Positions 53,972 to 63,966 are shown, counted from the first letter of the stretch. The stretch: DNA of 64,000 nucleotides from Styela clava (GCF_964204865.1 NC_135252.1:23581383-23645382); one strand, 5' to 3'. Made by a program: numbers and translations. The notes: generated by a model not told the origin, from the sequence alone.

Positions 53972-54045
53972 CATCTTCGCCGGGACTCGAACCCGGAACC
54001 TCTGGATTAGAAGTCCAGCGCGCTATCCATATCCGCCAAGAAGAC
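53972..54045 (-). tRNA. tRNA-Arg(TCT), 74-nt D-arm variant
   Basis: Only D-arm variant right of 17 kb; also a change at the acceptor/D junction (gccaagaag). Confidence 0.7.
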
Positions 54046-54530
54046 TCGCAAGGTTTAATCGAATCCCGATCACCCGCGTGGCAGGCGAGAAATCTACCAC
54101 TGAAACACCAATGCTCGTTGCGCAATAGGTTATCTTTTCACTCTCGATTGCATTTTGATGTTCATATGTTAATAAAACAATATTAAACGCTGCGAGCAGG
54201 TACGAACCTGCGCGGGAATATCCCGCTGGATATCAAGTCCAACGCCTTAATCACTCGGTCATCACAGCTTCTCCGCTAGTAACTTGTGGTTCACAGACTT
54301 TGTCTCTTTAGTAATAAATTAAAAAAGAGATAAGCATAAATTTAAAAAATACATAAGCAACGGATATTGATGGGAAAGATGTATTAATTAGAATTTAAAA
54401 TGTATTCTGGATTAGAAGTCCTGTGCGCTATCCATTGCGCCACGAGGTCTCGCAACTTTTAATAGAAAACAGATCATTTTCCATATTTTGTACCATGAAT
54501 TACTATTAAATACTCGAAAATATTATGAGC

Positions 54531-54601
54531 TGCATTGGCCGGGAATCGAACCCGGGTCTTCCGCGTGGCAGGCGAGAATTCTACGACTGAACCACCAATG
54601 C
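54531..54601 (-). tRNA. tRNA-Gly(GCC)
   Basis: Variable loop, 27:43 and one D-loop change. Confidence 0.78.
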
Positions 54602-54806
54602 TCGTTCGCGGTAGGTTATCTTTTCACTCTCGATTGCATTTTAATGTTTTTACCTTAAATAAAACAAAATTAAACGCTGCGAGTAGGTCTCGAACCTCCG
54701 TGAAAATATCCCGCTGGATTTCAAGTCCAACGCCTTAAGCACTCGGCCATCACAGTTACTACGTTAGTAATTTGTGGTTCAATGTTCATATGTTCACAAA
54801 ATTAAA

Positions 54807-54888
54807 CGCTGCGAGCAGGGTTCGAACATGCGCGGAAATATCCCATTGGATTTCAAGTCCAACGCCTTAACCACTCGGCCATCACAGC
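54807..54888 (-). tRNA. tRNA-Ser(TGA), T-stem mismatch
   Basis: 52:62 mismatch as at 49603 and a variable-arm change. Confidence 0.78.
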
Positions 54889-55018
54889 TTCTACTTTAGT
54901 AACTTTTGGTATACAGATTTTATCTCTTTAGTAAAATTCAAAAAATACATAAGCAAGGGATTTTTGACGGGAAAGATGTATTAATTAGAATATAAAATGT
55001 ATTCGCATAAATGAAAAC

Positions 55019-55091
55019 CATCTTCGCCGCGACTCGAACCCGGAACCTCTGGATTAGAAGTCCAGCGCGCTATCCATTGCGCCACGAAGAC
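55019..55091 (-). tRNA. tRNA-Arg(TCT), T-stem mismatch
   Basis: One T-stem base changed (ccgcgactcg). Confidence 0.82.
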
Positions 55092-55577
55092 TCGCAAGAT
55101 TTAAACGAATCCCGATCTCCCGCGTGGCAGGCGAGAAATCTACCACTGAAACACCAATGCTCGTTGCGCAATATGTTATCTTTTCATTCTAGATTGCATT
55201 TTGATGTTCATATGTTAATAAAACAATATTAAACGCTGCGAGCAGGGTACGAACCTGCGCGGGAATATCCCGCTGGATATCAAGTCCAACGCCTTAATCA
55301 CTCGGTCATCACTGCTTCTCCGCTAGTAACTTGTGGTTCACAGACTTTGTCTCTTTAGTAATAAATTAAAAAAGAGATAAGCATAAATTTAAAAAATACA
55401 TAAGCAACGGATATTGATGGGAAAGATGTATTAATTAGAATTTAAAATGTATTCTGGATTAGAAGTCCAGTGCGCTATCCATTGCGCCACGAAGTCTCGC
55501 AACTTTTATTAGAAAACAGAACATTTTCCATATTTCGTACCATGAATTATTATCAAATTCTTGAAAATATTATGAGC

Positions 55578-55648
55578 TGCATTGGCCGGGAATCGAACCC
55601 GGGCCTCCCGCGTGGCAGGCGAGAATTCTACCACTGAACCACCAATGC
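55578..55648 (-). tRNA. tRNA-Gly(GCC)
   Basis: Standard copy. Confidence 0.96.
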
Positions 55649-55852
55649 TCGTTCGCGGTAGGTTATCTTTTCACTCTCGATTGCATTTTAATGTTTTTAA
55701 CTTAAATAAAACAAATTAAACGCTGCGAGCAGGGCTCGAACCTATGTGAAAATATCCCGCTGGATTTCAAGTCCAACGCCTTAAGCACTCGGCCATCAAA
55801 GTTACTACGTTAGTAATTTGTGGTTCAATGTTCATATGTTTACAAAATTAAA

Positions 55853-55934
55853 CGCTGCGAGCAGGGTTCGAACCTGCGCGGAAATATCCCATTAGATTTC
55901 AAGTCCAACGCCTTAACCACTCGGCCATCACAGC
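55853..55934 (-). tRNA. tRNA-Ser(TGA), Ser-C
   Basis: Variable-arm change and one anticodon-stem change (cattagattt). Confidence 0.85.
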
Positions 55935-56064
55935 TTCTACTTTAGTAACTCTTGGTATACAGATTTTATCTCTTTAGTAAAATTCAAAAAATACATAAGA
56001 AAGAGATTTTTGACGGGAAAGATGTATTAATTAGAATATAAAATGTATTCGCGTAAATGAAAAC

Positions 56065-56137
56065 CATCTTCGCCGGGACTCGAACCCGGAACCTCTAGAT
56101 TAGAAGTCCAGCGCGCTATCGATTGCGCCACGAAGAC
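56065..56137 (-). tRNA. tRNA-Arg(TCT), D-loop altered
   Basis: A D-loop G is C (tatcgatt); 29:41 is a G-U wobble. Confidence 0.78.
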
Positions 56138-56622
56138 ACGCAAGGTTTAATCGAATCCCGATCTCCCGCGTGGCAGGCGAGAAATCTACCACTGAAACAC
56201 CAATGCTCGTTGCGCAATAGGTTATCTTTTCATTCTAGATTGCATTTTGATGTTCATATGTTAATAAAACAATATTAAACGTTGCGAGCAGGGTACGAAC
56301 CTGCGCGGGAATATCCCGCTGGATATCAAGCAAACGCCTCAATCACTCGTTCATCACAGCTTCTCTGCTAGTAACTTGTGGTTCACAGACTTTGTCTCTT
56401 TAGTAATAATTTAAAAAATAGATAAGCATAAATTTAAAAAATACATAGGCAACGGATATTGATGGGAAAGATGTATTAATTGGAATTTAAAATGTATTCT
56501 GGATTAGAAGTCCAGTGCGCTAACCATTGCGCCACGAAGTCTCGCAACTTTTAATAGAAAACAGAACATTTTCCATATTTCGTACCATGAATTATTATCA
56601 AATTCTTGAAAATATTATGAGC

Positions 56623-56693
56623 TGCATTGGCCGGGAATCGAACCCGGGCCTCCCGCGTGGCAGGCGAGAATTCTACCACTGAACCACCAATGC
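56623..56693 (-). tRNA. tRNA-Gly(GCC)
   Basis: Standard copy. Confidence 0.96.
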
Positions 56694-56898
56694 TCGTTCG
56701 CGGTAGGTTATCTTTTCACTCTCGATTGCATTTTAATGTTTTTACCTTAAATAAAACAAAATTAAACGCTACGAGCAGGGCTCGAACCTCCGTGAGAATA
56801 TCCCGCTGGATTTCAAGTCCAACGCCTCAAGAACTCGGCCATCACAGTTACTACGTTAGTGATTTGTGGTTCAATGTTCATATGTTTGCAAAATTAAC

Positions 56899-56980
56899 CG
56901 CTGCGAGCAGGGTTCGAATCTGCGCGGGAATATCCCATTGGATTTCAAGTTCAACGTCTTAACCACTCGGCCATCACAGC
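56899..56980 (-). tRNA. tRNA-Ser(TGA), Ser-C
   Basis: Shares aagttcaacgtc with 19519; one T-stem wobble (gaatctgc). Confidence 0.82.
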
Positions 56981-57109
56981 GTCTACTTTAGTAACTTTTG
57001 ATATACAGATTTTATCTCTTTGGTAAAATTTAAAAAATACATAAGCAACGGATATTGACGGGAAAGATGTATTAATTAGAATTTGAAATGTATTCGCATA
57101 AATGAACAC

Positions 57110-57182
57110 CATCTTCGCCGTGACTCGAACCCGGAACCTCTGGATTAAAAGTCCAGCGCGCTATCCATTGCGCCACGAAGAC
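57110..57182 (-). tRNA. Arg-type tRNA with TTT anticodon
   Basis: Anticodon stem paired; G52-A62 mismatch. Confidence 0.72.
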
Positions 57183-57668
57183 TCGCAAAGTTTAATCGAA
57201 TCCCGATCTCCCGCGTGGCAGGCGAGAAATCTACCACTGAAACACCAATGCTCGTTGCGCAATAGGTTATCTTTTCACTCTCGATTGCATTTTGATGTTC
57301 ATATGTTAATAAAACAATATTAAACGCTGCGAGCAGGGTACGAACCTGCGCGGGAATATCCCGCTGGATATCAAGTCCATCGCCTTAATCACTCGGTCAT
57401 CACAGCTTCTCCGCTAGTATCTTGTGGTTCACAGACTTTGTCTCTTTAGTAATAATTTAAAAAAGAGATAAGCATAATTTTAAAAAATACATAAGCAACG
57501 GATATTGATGGGAAAGATGTATTAATTAGAATTTAAAATGTATTCTGGATTAGAAGTCCAGTGCGCTATCCATTGCGCCACGAAGTCTTGCAACTTTTGA
57601 TAGAAAACAGATCTTTTTCCATAATTCGTATCATGAATTATTATCAAATTCTTGAAAATATTATGAGC

Positions 57669-57739
57669 TGCATTGGCCGGGAATCGAACCCGGGCCTCCC
57701 GCGTGGCAGGCGAGAATTCTACCACTGAACCACCAATGC
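57669..57739 (-). tRNA. tRNA-Gly(GCC)
   Basis: Standard copy. Confidence 0.96.
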
Positions 57740-57960
57740 TCGTCCGCGTTAGGTTATCTTTTCACTCTCGACTGCATTTTAATGTTTTTACCTTAAATAA
57801 AACAATAAAACAAAATTAAACGCTACGAGCAGGGCTCGAACCTCCGTGAGAATATCCCGCTGGATTTCAAGTCCAACGTTTTAAGAACTCGGCCATCACA
57901 GTTACTACGTTAGTGATTTGTGGTTCAATGTTCATATGTTCATATGTTTACAAAATTAAA

Positions 57961-58042
57961 CGCTGCGAGCAGGGTTCGAACCTGCGCGGGAATATCTCAT
58001 TGGATTTCAAGTCCAACGCCTTAACCACTCGGCCATCACAGC
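57961..58042 (-). tRNA. tRNA-Ser(TGA), Ser-C
   Basis: One variable-arm change (tatctcat). Confidence 0.92.
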
Positions 58043-58171
58043 TTCTACTTTAGTAACTTTTGGTATACAGATTTTATCTCTTTAGTAAAATTCAAAAAAT
58101 ACATAAGCAACGGATATTGACGGGAAAGATGTATTAATTAGAATATAAAATGTATTCGCATAAATGAACAC

Positions 58172-58244
58172 CATCTTCGCCGGGACTCGAACCCGGAACC
58201 TCTGGATTAGAAGTCCAGCGCGCTATCTATTGCGCCACGAAGAC
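58172..58244 (-). tRNA. tRNA-Arg(TCT), D-loop altered
   Basis: A D-loop G is A (tatctatt). Confidence 0.8.
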
Positions 58245-58730
58245 TCGCAAGGTTTCATCGAATCCCGATCTCCCGCGTGGCAGGCGAGAAATCTACCACT
58301 GAAACAACAATGCTCGTTGCGCAATAGGTTATCTTTTCCCTCTCGATTGCATTTTGATGTTCATATGTTAATAAAACAATATTAAACGCTGCGAGCAGGG
58401 TACGAACCTGCGCGGGAATATCCCGCTGGATATCAAGTCCAACGCCTTAATCACTCGGTCATCACAGCTTCTCCGCTAGTAACTTGTGGTTCACAGACTT
58501 TGTCTCTTTAGTGATAATTTGAAAAATAGATAAGCATAATTTTAAAATATACATAAGCAACGGATATTGATGGGAAAGATGTATTAATTAGAATTTAAAA
58601 TGTATTCTGGATTAGAAGTCCAGTGCGCTATCCATTGCGCCACGAAGTCTCGCAACTTTTAATAGAAAACAGAACATTTTCCATATTTCGTACCATGAAT
58701 TATTATCAAATTCTTGAAAATATTATGAGC

Positions 58731-58801
58731 TGCATTGGCCGGGAATCAAACCCGGGCCTCCCGCGTGGCGGGCGAGTATTCTACCACTGAACCACCAATG
58801 C
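58731..58801 (-). tRNA. tRNA-Gly(GCC), U33 and C56 lost
   Basis: As 23445, with one more change (gagtattc). Confidence 0.58.
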
Positions 58802-59006
58802 TCGTTCGCGGTACGTTATCTTTTCACTCTCGATTGCATTTTAATGTTTTTACCTTAAATAAAACAAAATTAAACGCTGCGAGCAGGGCTCGAACCTCCG
58901 TGAAAATATCCCGCTGGATTTCAAGTCCAACGCCTTAAGCACTCGGCCATCACAGTTACTACGTTAGTAATTTGTGGTTCAATGTTCATGTGTTTACAAA
59001 ATTAAA

Positions 59007-59088
59007 CGCTGCGAGCAGGGTTCGAACCTGCGCGGGAATATCCCATTGGATTTCAAGTCCAACGCCTTAACCACTCGGCCATCACAGC
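59007..59088 (-). tRNA. tRNA-Ser(TGA), Ser-C
   Basis: Standard copy. Confidence 0.95.
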
Positions 59089-59217
59089 TTCTAGTTTAGT
59101 AACTTTTGGTATACAGATTTTATCTCTTTAGTAAAATTCAAAAAATACATAAGCAACGGATATTGACGGGAAAGATGTATTAATTAGAATATAAAATGTA
59201 TTCGCATAAATGAAGAC

Positions 59218-59290
59218 CATCTTCGCCGGGACTCGAACCCGGAACCTCTGGATTAGAAGTCCAGCGCGCTATCCATTGCGCCACGAAGAC
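59218..59290 (-). tRNA. tRNA-Arg(TCT)
   Basis: Standard body; one 3' flank change (gaagacc). Confidence 0.95.
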
Positions 59291-59776
59291 TCGCAAGGTT
59301 TAATCGAATCCCGATCTCCCGCGTGGCAGGCGAGAAATCTACCACTGAAACACCAATGCTCGTTGCGCAATAGGTTATCTTTTCCCTCTCGATTGCATTT
59401 TGATGTTCATATGTTAATAAAACAATATTAAACGCTGCGAGCAGGGTACGAACCTGCGCGGGAATATCCAGCTGGATATCAAGTCCAACGCCTTAATCAC
59501 TCGGTCATCACAGCTTCTCCGCTAGTAACTTGTGGTTCAGAGACTTTGTCTCTTTAGTAATAATTTGAAAAATAGATAAGCATAATTTTAAAAACTACAT
59601 AAGCAACGGATATTGATGGGAAAGATGTATTAATTAGAATTTAAAATGTATTCTAGATTAGAAGTCCAGTGCGTTATCCATTGAGCCACGAAGTCTCGCA
59701 ACTTTTAATAGAAAACAGATCTTTTTCCATAATTCGTACCATGAATTATTATCAAATTCTTGGAAATATTATGAGC

Positions 59777-59847
59777 TGCATTAGCCGGGAATCGAACCCG
59801 GGCCACCCGCGTGGCAGGCGAGAATTTTACCACTGAACCACCAATGC
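59777..59847 (-). tRNA. tRNA-Gly(GCC)
   Basis: As 24491 plus a D-stem change (gaattttacc). Confidence 0.85.
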
Positions 59848-60052
59848 TCGTTCGCGGTAGGTTATCTTTTCACTCTCGATTGCATTTTAATGTTTTTACC
59901 TTAAATAAAACAAAATTAAACGCTACGAGCAGGAATCTAACCTCCGTGAGAATATCCCGCTGGATTTCAAGTCCAACGCCTTAAGAACTCGGCCATCACA
60001 GTTACTACGTTAGTGATTTGTGGTTCAATGTTCATATGTTTGCAAAATTAAA

Positions 60053-60134
60053 CGCTGCGAGCAGGGTTCGAACCTGCGCGGGAACATCCCATTGGATTTC
60101 AAGTCCAACGCCTTAACCACTCGGCCATCACAGC
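60053..60134 (-). tRNA. tRNA-Ser(TGA), Ser-C
   Basis: One variable-arm change; duplicate of 24767 but with the normal anticodon. Confidence 0.92.
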
Positions 60135-60263
60135 GTCTACTTTAGTAACTTTTGGTATACAGATTTTATCTCTTTGGTAAAATTTAAAAAATACATAAGT
60201 AACGGATATTGACGGGAAAGATGTATTATTTAAAATATAAAATGTATTCGCATAAATGAACAC

Positions 60264-60336
60264 CATCTTCGCCGGAACTCGAACCCGGAACCTGTGGATT
60301 AGAAGTCCAGCGCGCTATCCATTGCGCCACGAAGAC
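60264..60336 (-). tRNA. tRNA-Arg(TCT), stem-base mismatch
   Basis: 27:43 C-C mismatch (cctgtgg) and 53:61 wobble. Confidence 0.85.
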
Positions 60337-60822
60337 TCGCAAGGTTTAATCGAATCCCGATCTCCCGCATGGCAGGCGAGAAATCTACCACAGAAACACC
60401 AATGCTCGTTGCGCAATAGGTTATCTTTTCACTCTCGATTGCATTTTGATGTTCATATATTAATAAAACAATATTAAACGCTGCGAGCAGGGTACGAACC
60501 TGCGCGGGAATATCCCGCTGGATATCAAGTCCATCGCCTTAATCACTTGGTCATCACAGCTTCTCCGCTAGTATCTTGTGGTTCACAGACTTTGTCTCTT
60601 TAGTAATAATTTAAAAAATAGATAAGCATAATTTTAAAAACTACATAGGCAACGAATATTGATGGGAAAGATGTATTAATTAGAATTTAAAATGTATTGT
60701 GGATTAGAAGTCTAGTGCGCTATCCATTGAGCCACGAAGTCTCGCAACTTTTAATAGAAAACAGATCTTTTTCCATAATTCGTACCATGAATTATTATCA
60801 AATTCTTGAAAATATTATGAGC

Positions 60823-60893
60823 TGCATTGGCCGGGAATCGAACCCGGGCCTCCCGCGTGGCAGGCGAGAATTCTACCACTGAACCACCAATGC
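60823..60893 (-). tRNA. tRNA-Gly(GCC)
   Basis: Standard copy. Confidence 0.96.
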
Positions 60894-61106
60894 TCGTCCG
60901 CGTTAGGTTATCTTTTCACTCTCGACTGCATTTTAATGTTTTTATCTTAAATAAAACAAAATTAAACGCTACGAGCAGGGCTCGAACCTCCGTGAGAATA
61001 TCCCGCTGGATTTCAAGTCCAACGTTTTAAGAACTCGGCCATCACAGTTACTACGTTAGTAATTTGTGGTTCAATGTTCATATGATCATATGTTTACAAA
61101 ATTAAA

Positions 61107-61188
61107 CGCTGCGAGCAGGGTTCGAACCTGCGCGGGAATACCCCATTGGATTTCAAGTCCAACGCCTTAACCACTCGGCCATCACAGC
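61107..61188 (-). tRNA. tRNA-Ser(TGA), Ser-C
   Basis: One variable-arm change (taccccat). Confidence 0.92.
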
Positions 61189-61317
61189 TTCTATTTTAGT
61201 AACTTTTGGTATACAGATTTTATCTCTTTAGTAAAATTCAAAAAATACATAAGCAACGGATATTGACGGGAAAGATGTATTAATTAGAATATAAAATGTA
61301 TTCGCATAAATGAACAC

Positions 61318-61390
61318 CATCTTCGCCGGGACTCGAACCCGGAACCTCTGGATTAGAAGTCCAGCGCGCTATCCATTGCGCCACGAAGAC
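61318..61390 (-). tRNA. tRNA-Arg(TCT)
   Basis: Standard copy. Confidence 0.96.
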
Positions 61391-61876
61391 TCGCAAGGTT
61401 TAATCGAATCCCGATCTCCCGCGTGGCAGGCGAGAAATCTACCACTGAAACAACAATGCTCGTTGCGCAATAGGTTATCTTTTCACTCTCGATTGCATTT
61501 TGATGTTCATATGTTAATAAAACAATATTAAACGCTGCGATCAGGGTACGAACCTGCGCGGGAATATCCCGCTGGATATCAAGTCCAACGCTTTAATCAC
61601 TCGGTCATCACAGCTTCTCCGCTAGTAACTTGTGGTTCACAGACTTTGTCTCTTTAGTAATAATTTGAAAAATAGATAAGCATAATTTTAAAATATACAT
61701 AAGCAACGGATATTGATGGGAAAGATGTATTAATTAGAATTTAAAATGTATTCTGAATTAGAAGTCCAGTGCGCTATCCATTGCGCCACGAAGTCTCGCA
61801 ACTTTTAATAGAAAACAGAACATTTTCCATATTTCGTACAATGAATTATTATCAAATTCTTGAAAATATTATGAGC

Positions 61877-61947
61877 TGCATTGGCCGGGAATCAAACCCG
61901 GGCCTCCCGCGTGGCGGGCGAGAATTCTACCACTGAACCACCAATGC
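61877..61947 (-). tRNA. tRNA-Gly(GCC), U33 and C56 lost
   Basis: As 23445. Confidence 0.6.
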
Positions 61948-62152
61948 TCGTTCGCGGTACGTTATCTTTTCACTCTCTATTGCATTTTAATGATTTTACC
62001 TTAAATAAAACAAAATTAAACGCTGCGAGCAGGGCTCGAACCTCCGTGAAAATATCCCGCTGGATTTCAAGTCCAACGCCTTAAGCACTCGGCCATCACA
62101 GTTACTACGTTAGTAATTTGTGGTTCAATGTTCATTTGTTTACAAAATTAAA

Positions 62153-62234
62153 CGCTGCGAGCAGGGTTCGAACCTGCGCGGGAATATCCAATTGGATTTC
62201 AAGTCCAACGCCTTAACCACTCGGCCATCACAGC
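62153..62234 (-). tRNA. tRNA-Ser(TGA), Ser-C
   Basis: One variable-arm change (tatccaatt). Confidence 0.92.
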
Positions 62235-62362
62235 TTCTAGTCTAGTAACTTTTGGTATACAGATTTTATCTCTTTAGTAAAATTCAAAAATACATAAGCA
62301 ACGGATATTGACGGGAAAGATTTATTAATTAGAATATAAAATGTATTCGCATAAATGAACAC

Positions 62363-62435
62363 CATCTTCGCCGGGACTCGAACCCGGAACCTCTGGATTA
62401 GAAGTCCAGCGCGCTATCCATTTCGCCACGAAGAC
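62363..62435 (-). tRNA. tRNA-Arg(TCT)
   Basis: One D-stem change (catttcgcc). Confidence 0.85.
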
Positions 62436-62921
62436 TCGCAAGGTTTAATCGAATCCCGATCTCCCGCGTGGCAGGCGAGAAATCTACCACTGAAACACCA
62501 ATGCTCGTTGCGCAATAGGTTATCTTTTCCCTCTCGATTGCATTTTGATGTTCATATGTTAATAAAACAATATTAAACGCTGCGAGCAGGGTACGAACCT
62601 GCGCGGGAATATCCAGCTGGATATCAAGTCCAACGCCTTAATCACTCGGTCATCACAGCTTCTCCGCTAGTAACTTGTGGTTCAGAGACTTTGTCTCTTT
62701 AGTAATAATTTGAAAAATAGATAAGCATAATTTTAAAAACTACATAAGCAACGAATATTGATGGGAAAGATGTATTAATTAGAATTTAAAATGTATTCTG
62801 GATTAGAAGTCCAGTGCGCTATCCATTGAGCCACGAAGTCTCGCAACTTTTAATATAAAACAGATCTTTTTCCATAATTCGTACCATGAATTATTATCAA
62901 ATTCTTGAAAATATTATGAGT

Positions 62922-62992
62922 TGCATTAGCCGGGAATCGAACCCGGGCCTCCCGCGTGACAGGCGAGAATTCTATCACTGAACCACCAATGC
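62922..62992 (-). tRNA. Gly-type tRNA with GTC anticodon
   Basis: Loop CTGTCAC; G6-U67 wobble and a D-loop change (ctatcactg). It sits in a different Gly lineage from 9989/18198, so the anticodon change looks independent. Confidence 0.78.
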
Positions 62993-63197
62993 TCGTTTGC
63001 GGTAGGTTATCTTTTCACTCTCGATTGCATTTTAATGTTTTTACCTTAAATAAAACAAAATTAAACGCTGCGAGCAGGGCTCGAACCTCCGTGAGAATAT
63101 CCCGCTGGATTTCAAGTCCAACGCCTTAAGCACTCGGCCATCACAGTTACTACGTTAGTAATTTGTGGTTCAATGTTCATGTGTTTACAAAATGAAA

Positions 63198-63279
63198 CGC
63201 TGCGAGCAGGGTTCGAACCTGCGCGGGAATTTCTCATTGGATTTCAAGTCCAACGCCTTAACCACTCGGCCATCACAGC
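63198..63279 (-). tRNA. tRNA-Ser(TGA), Ser-C
   Basis: Variable-arm changes (tttctcat); conserved loops intact. Confidence 0.9.
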
Positions 63280-63408
63280 TTCTAGTTTAGTAACTTTTGG
63301 TATACAGATTTTATCTCTTTAGTAAAATTCAAAAAATACATAAGCAACGGATATTGACGGGAAAGATGTATGAATTAGAATATAAAATGTATTCGCATAA
63401 ATGAACAC

Positions 63409-63481
63409 CATCTTCGCCGGGACTCGAACCCGGAACCTCTGGATTAGAAGTCCAGCGCGCTATCCATTGCGCCACGAAGAC
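63409..63481 (-). tRNA. tRNA-Arg(TCT)
   Basis: Standard copy. Confidence 0.96.
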
Positions 63482-63966
63482 TCGCAAGGTTTAATCGAAT
63501 CCCGATCTCCCGCGTGGCAGGCGAGAAATCTACCACTGAAACACCAATGCTCGTTGCGCAATAGGTTATCTTTTCCATCTTGATTGCATTTTGATGTTCA
63601 TATGTTAATAAAACAATATTAAACGCTGCGAGCAGGGTACGAACCTGCGCGGGAATATCCAGCTGGATATCAAGTCCAACGCCTTAATAACTCGAGCATC
63701 ACAGCTTGTCCGCTAGTAACCAGTGGTTCAGAGACTTTGTCTCTTTAGTAATAATTTGAAAAATAGATAAGCATAATTTTAAAAACTACATAAGCAACGG
63801 ATATTGATGGGAAAGATGTATTAATTAGAATTTAAAATGTATTCTGGATTAGAAGTCCAGTGCGCTATCCATTGAGCCACGAAGTCTCGCATCTTTTAAC
63901 AGAAAGCAGATCTTTTTCCATAATTCGTACCATGAATTATTATCAAATTCTTGAAATATTATGAGC

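Larger units (their letters stand above)
480..63147 (-). pseudogene. Ser-B family: decayed tRNA-Ser(TGA), 54 copies
   Basis: 82 nt each unless noted. Plus-strand starts: 480, 1961 (81), 3008, 3995 (81), 5492, 6545, 7590 (81), 9087, 10133, 11179, 12653 (81), 14149 (83), 15203, 16249 (81), 17296, 18342, 19387, 20435, 21489, 22535, 23589, 24635, 25681, 26735, 27781, 28835, 29881, 30927, 31973, 33019, 34065, 35111, 36157, 37203, 38249, 39295, 40340, 41386, 42432, 43478, 49471, 50517, 51563, 52602, 53628, 54675, 55721, 56767, 57821, 58875, 59921, 60967, 62021, 63066. The 1:72 pair is A-C, T-stem pair 50:64 is G-G, and one or both of the D-loop G18/G19 are lost. Copies with gatctaacc also lose C56. 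The TGA anticodon is kept. Confidence 0.85.
914..63550 (-). pseudogene. truncated-Gly family: tRNA-Gly(GCC) lacking 3' end, 60 copies
   Basis: 58 nt each, missing the 3' acceptor strand and 3' T-stem. Plus-strand starts: 914, 1342, 2389, 3435, 3863 (hybrid), 4423, 4873, 5926, 6972, 8018, 8468, 9514, 10560, 11606, 12034, 13080, 13530, 14584, 15630, 16677, 17723, 18768, 19816, 20870, 21916, 22970, 24016, 25062, 26116, 27162, 28216, 29262, 30308, 31354, 32400, 33446, 34492, 35538, 36584, 37630, 38676, 39721, 40767, 41813, 42859, 43905 (split by the LINE), 49898, 50944, 51982, 53028, 54057, 55103, 56149, 57194, 58256, 59302, 60348, 61402, 62447, 63493. An 83-bp deletion with aat microhomology, relative to the full Gly module, explains the break. 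Each lies 11 nt upstream (minus sense) of a full Arg gene. Confidence 0.9.
1..63705 (-). pseudogene. Ser-A family: decayed tRNA-Ser(TGA), 60 copies
   Basis: 82 nt each unless noted. Plus-strand starts: 1 (cut, ends 73), 1045, 1473, 2520, 3566, 4554, 5004, 6057, 7103, 8149, 8599, 9645, 10691, 11737, 12165, 13211, 13661, 14715, 15761, 16808, 17854, 18899, 19947, 21001, 22047, 23101, 24147, 25193, 26247, 27293, 28347, 29393, 30439, 31485, 32531, 33577, 34623, 35669, 36715, 37761, 38807, 39852, 40898, 41944, 42990, 48983, 50029, 51075, 52113, 53159 (63 nt), 54188 (81), 55234, 56280 (81), 57325, 58387, 59433, 60479, 61533, 62578, 63624. The T-loop reads TTCGTAC, so the near-universal A58 and a core box B base are lost. 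A D-loop G (18/19) is changed to A. Many copies also have T at position 37. A tRNA finder may still score these as Ser(TGA). Confidence 0.85.
212..63886 (-). pseudogene. Arg-half family: 5' halves of tRNA-Arg(TCT), 54 copies
   Basis: 43 nt each, covering acceptor 5' strand, D arm and whole anticodon arm, then ending exactly. Plus-strand starts: 212, 1693, 2740, 5224, 6277, 7322, 8819, 9865, 10911, 12385, 13881, 14935, 15981, 17028, 18074, 19119, 20167, 21221, 22267, 23321, 24367, 25413, 26467, 27513, 28567, 29613, 30659, 31705, 32751, 33797, 34843, 35889, 36935, 37981, 39027, 40072, 41118, 42164, 43210, 49203, 50249, 51295, 52333, 53360, 54407, 55454, 56499, 57545, 58607, 59653, 60699, 61753, 62798, 63844. 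Compared with the full Arg locus, a 45-bp deletion removes the variable loop, T arm (box B) and 3' acceptor strand. Box A sequence remains. Confidence 0.9.

Noticed and set aside
340-63583. Scores of 60-115 aa open frames with MAGNRTRASRVAGENS, MNTIFAGTRTRN or MRNEHWCFSGRF starts
   Set aside because: They are antisense or sense readings through tRNA bodies and spacers. Their recurrence follows the repeat period, many start at TTG, and the residues are translations of T-arm and anticodon-arm sequence.
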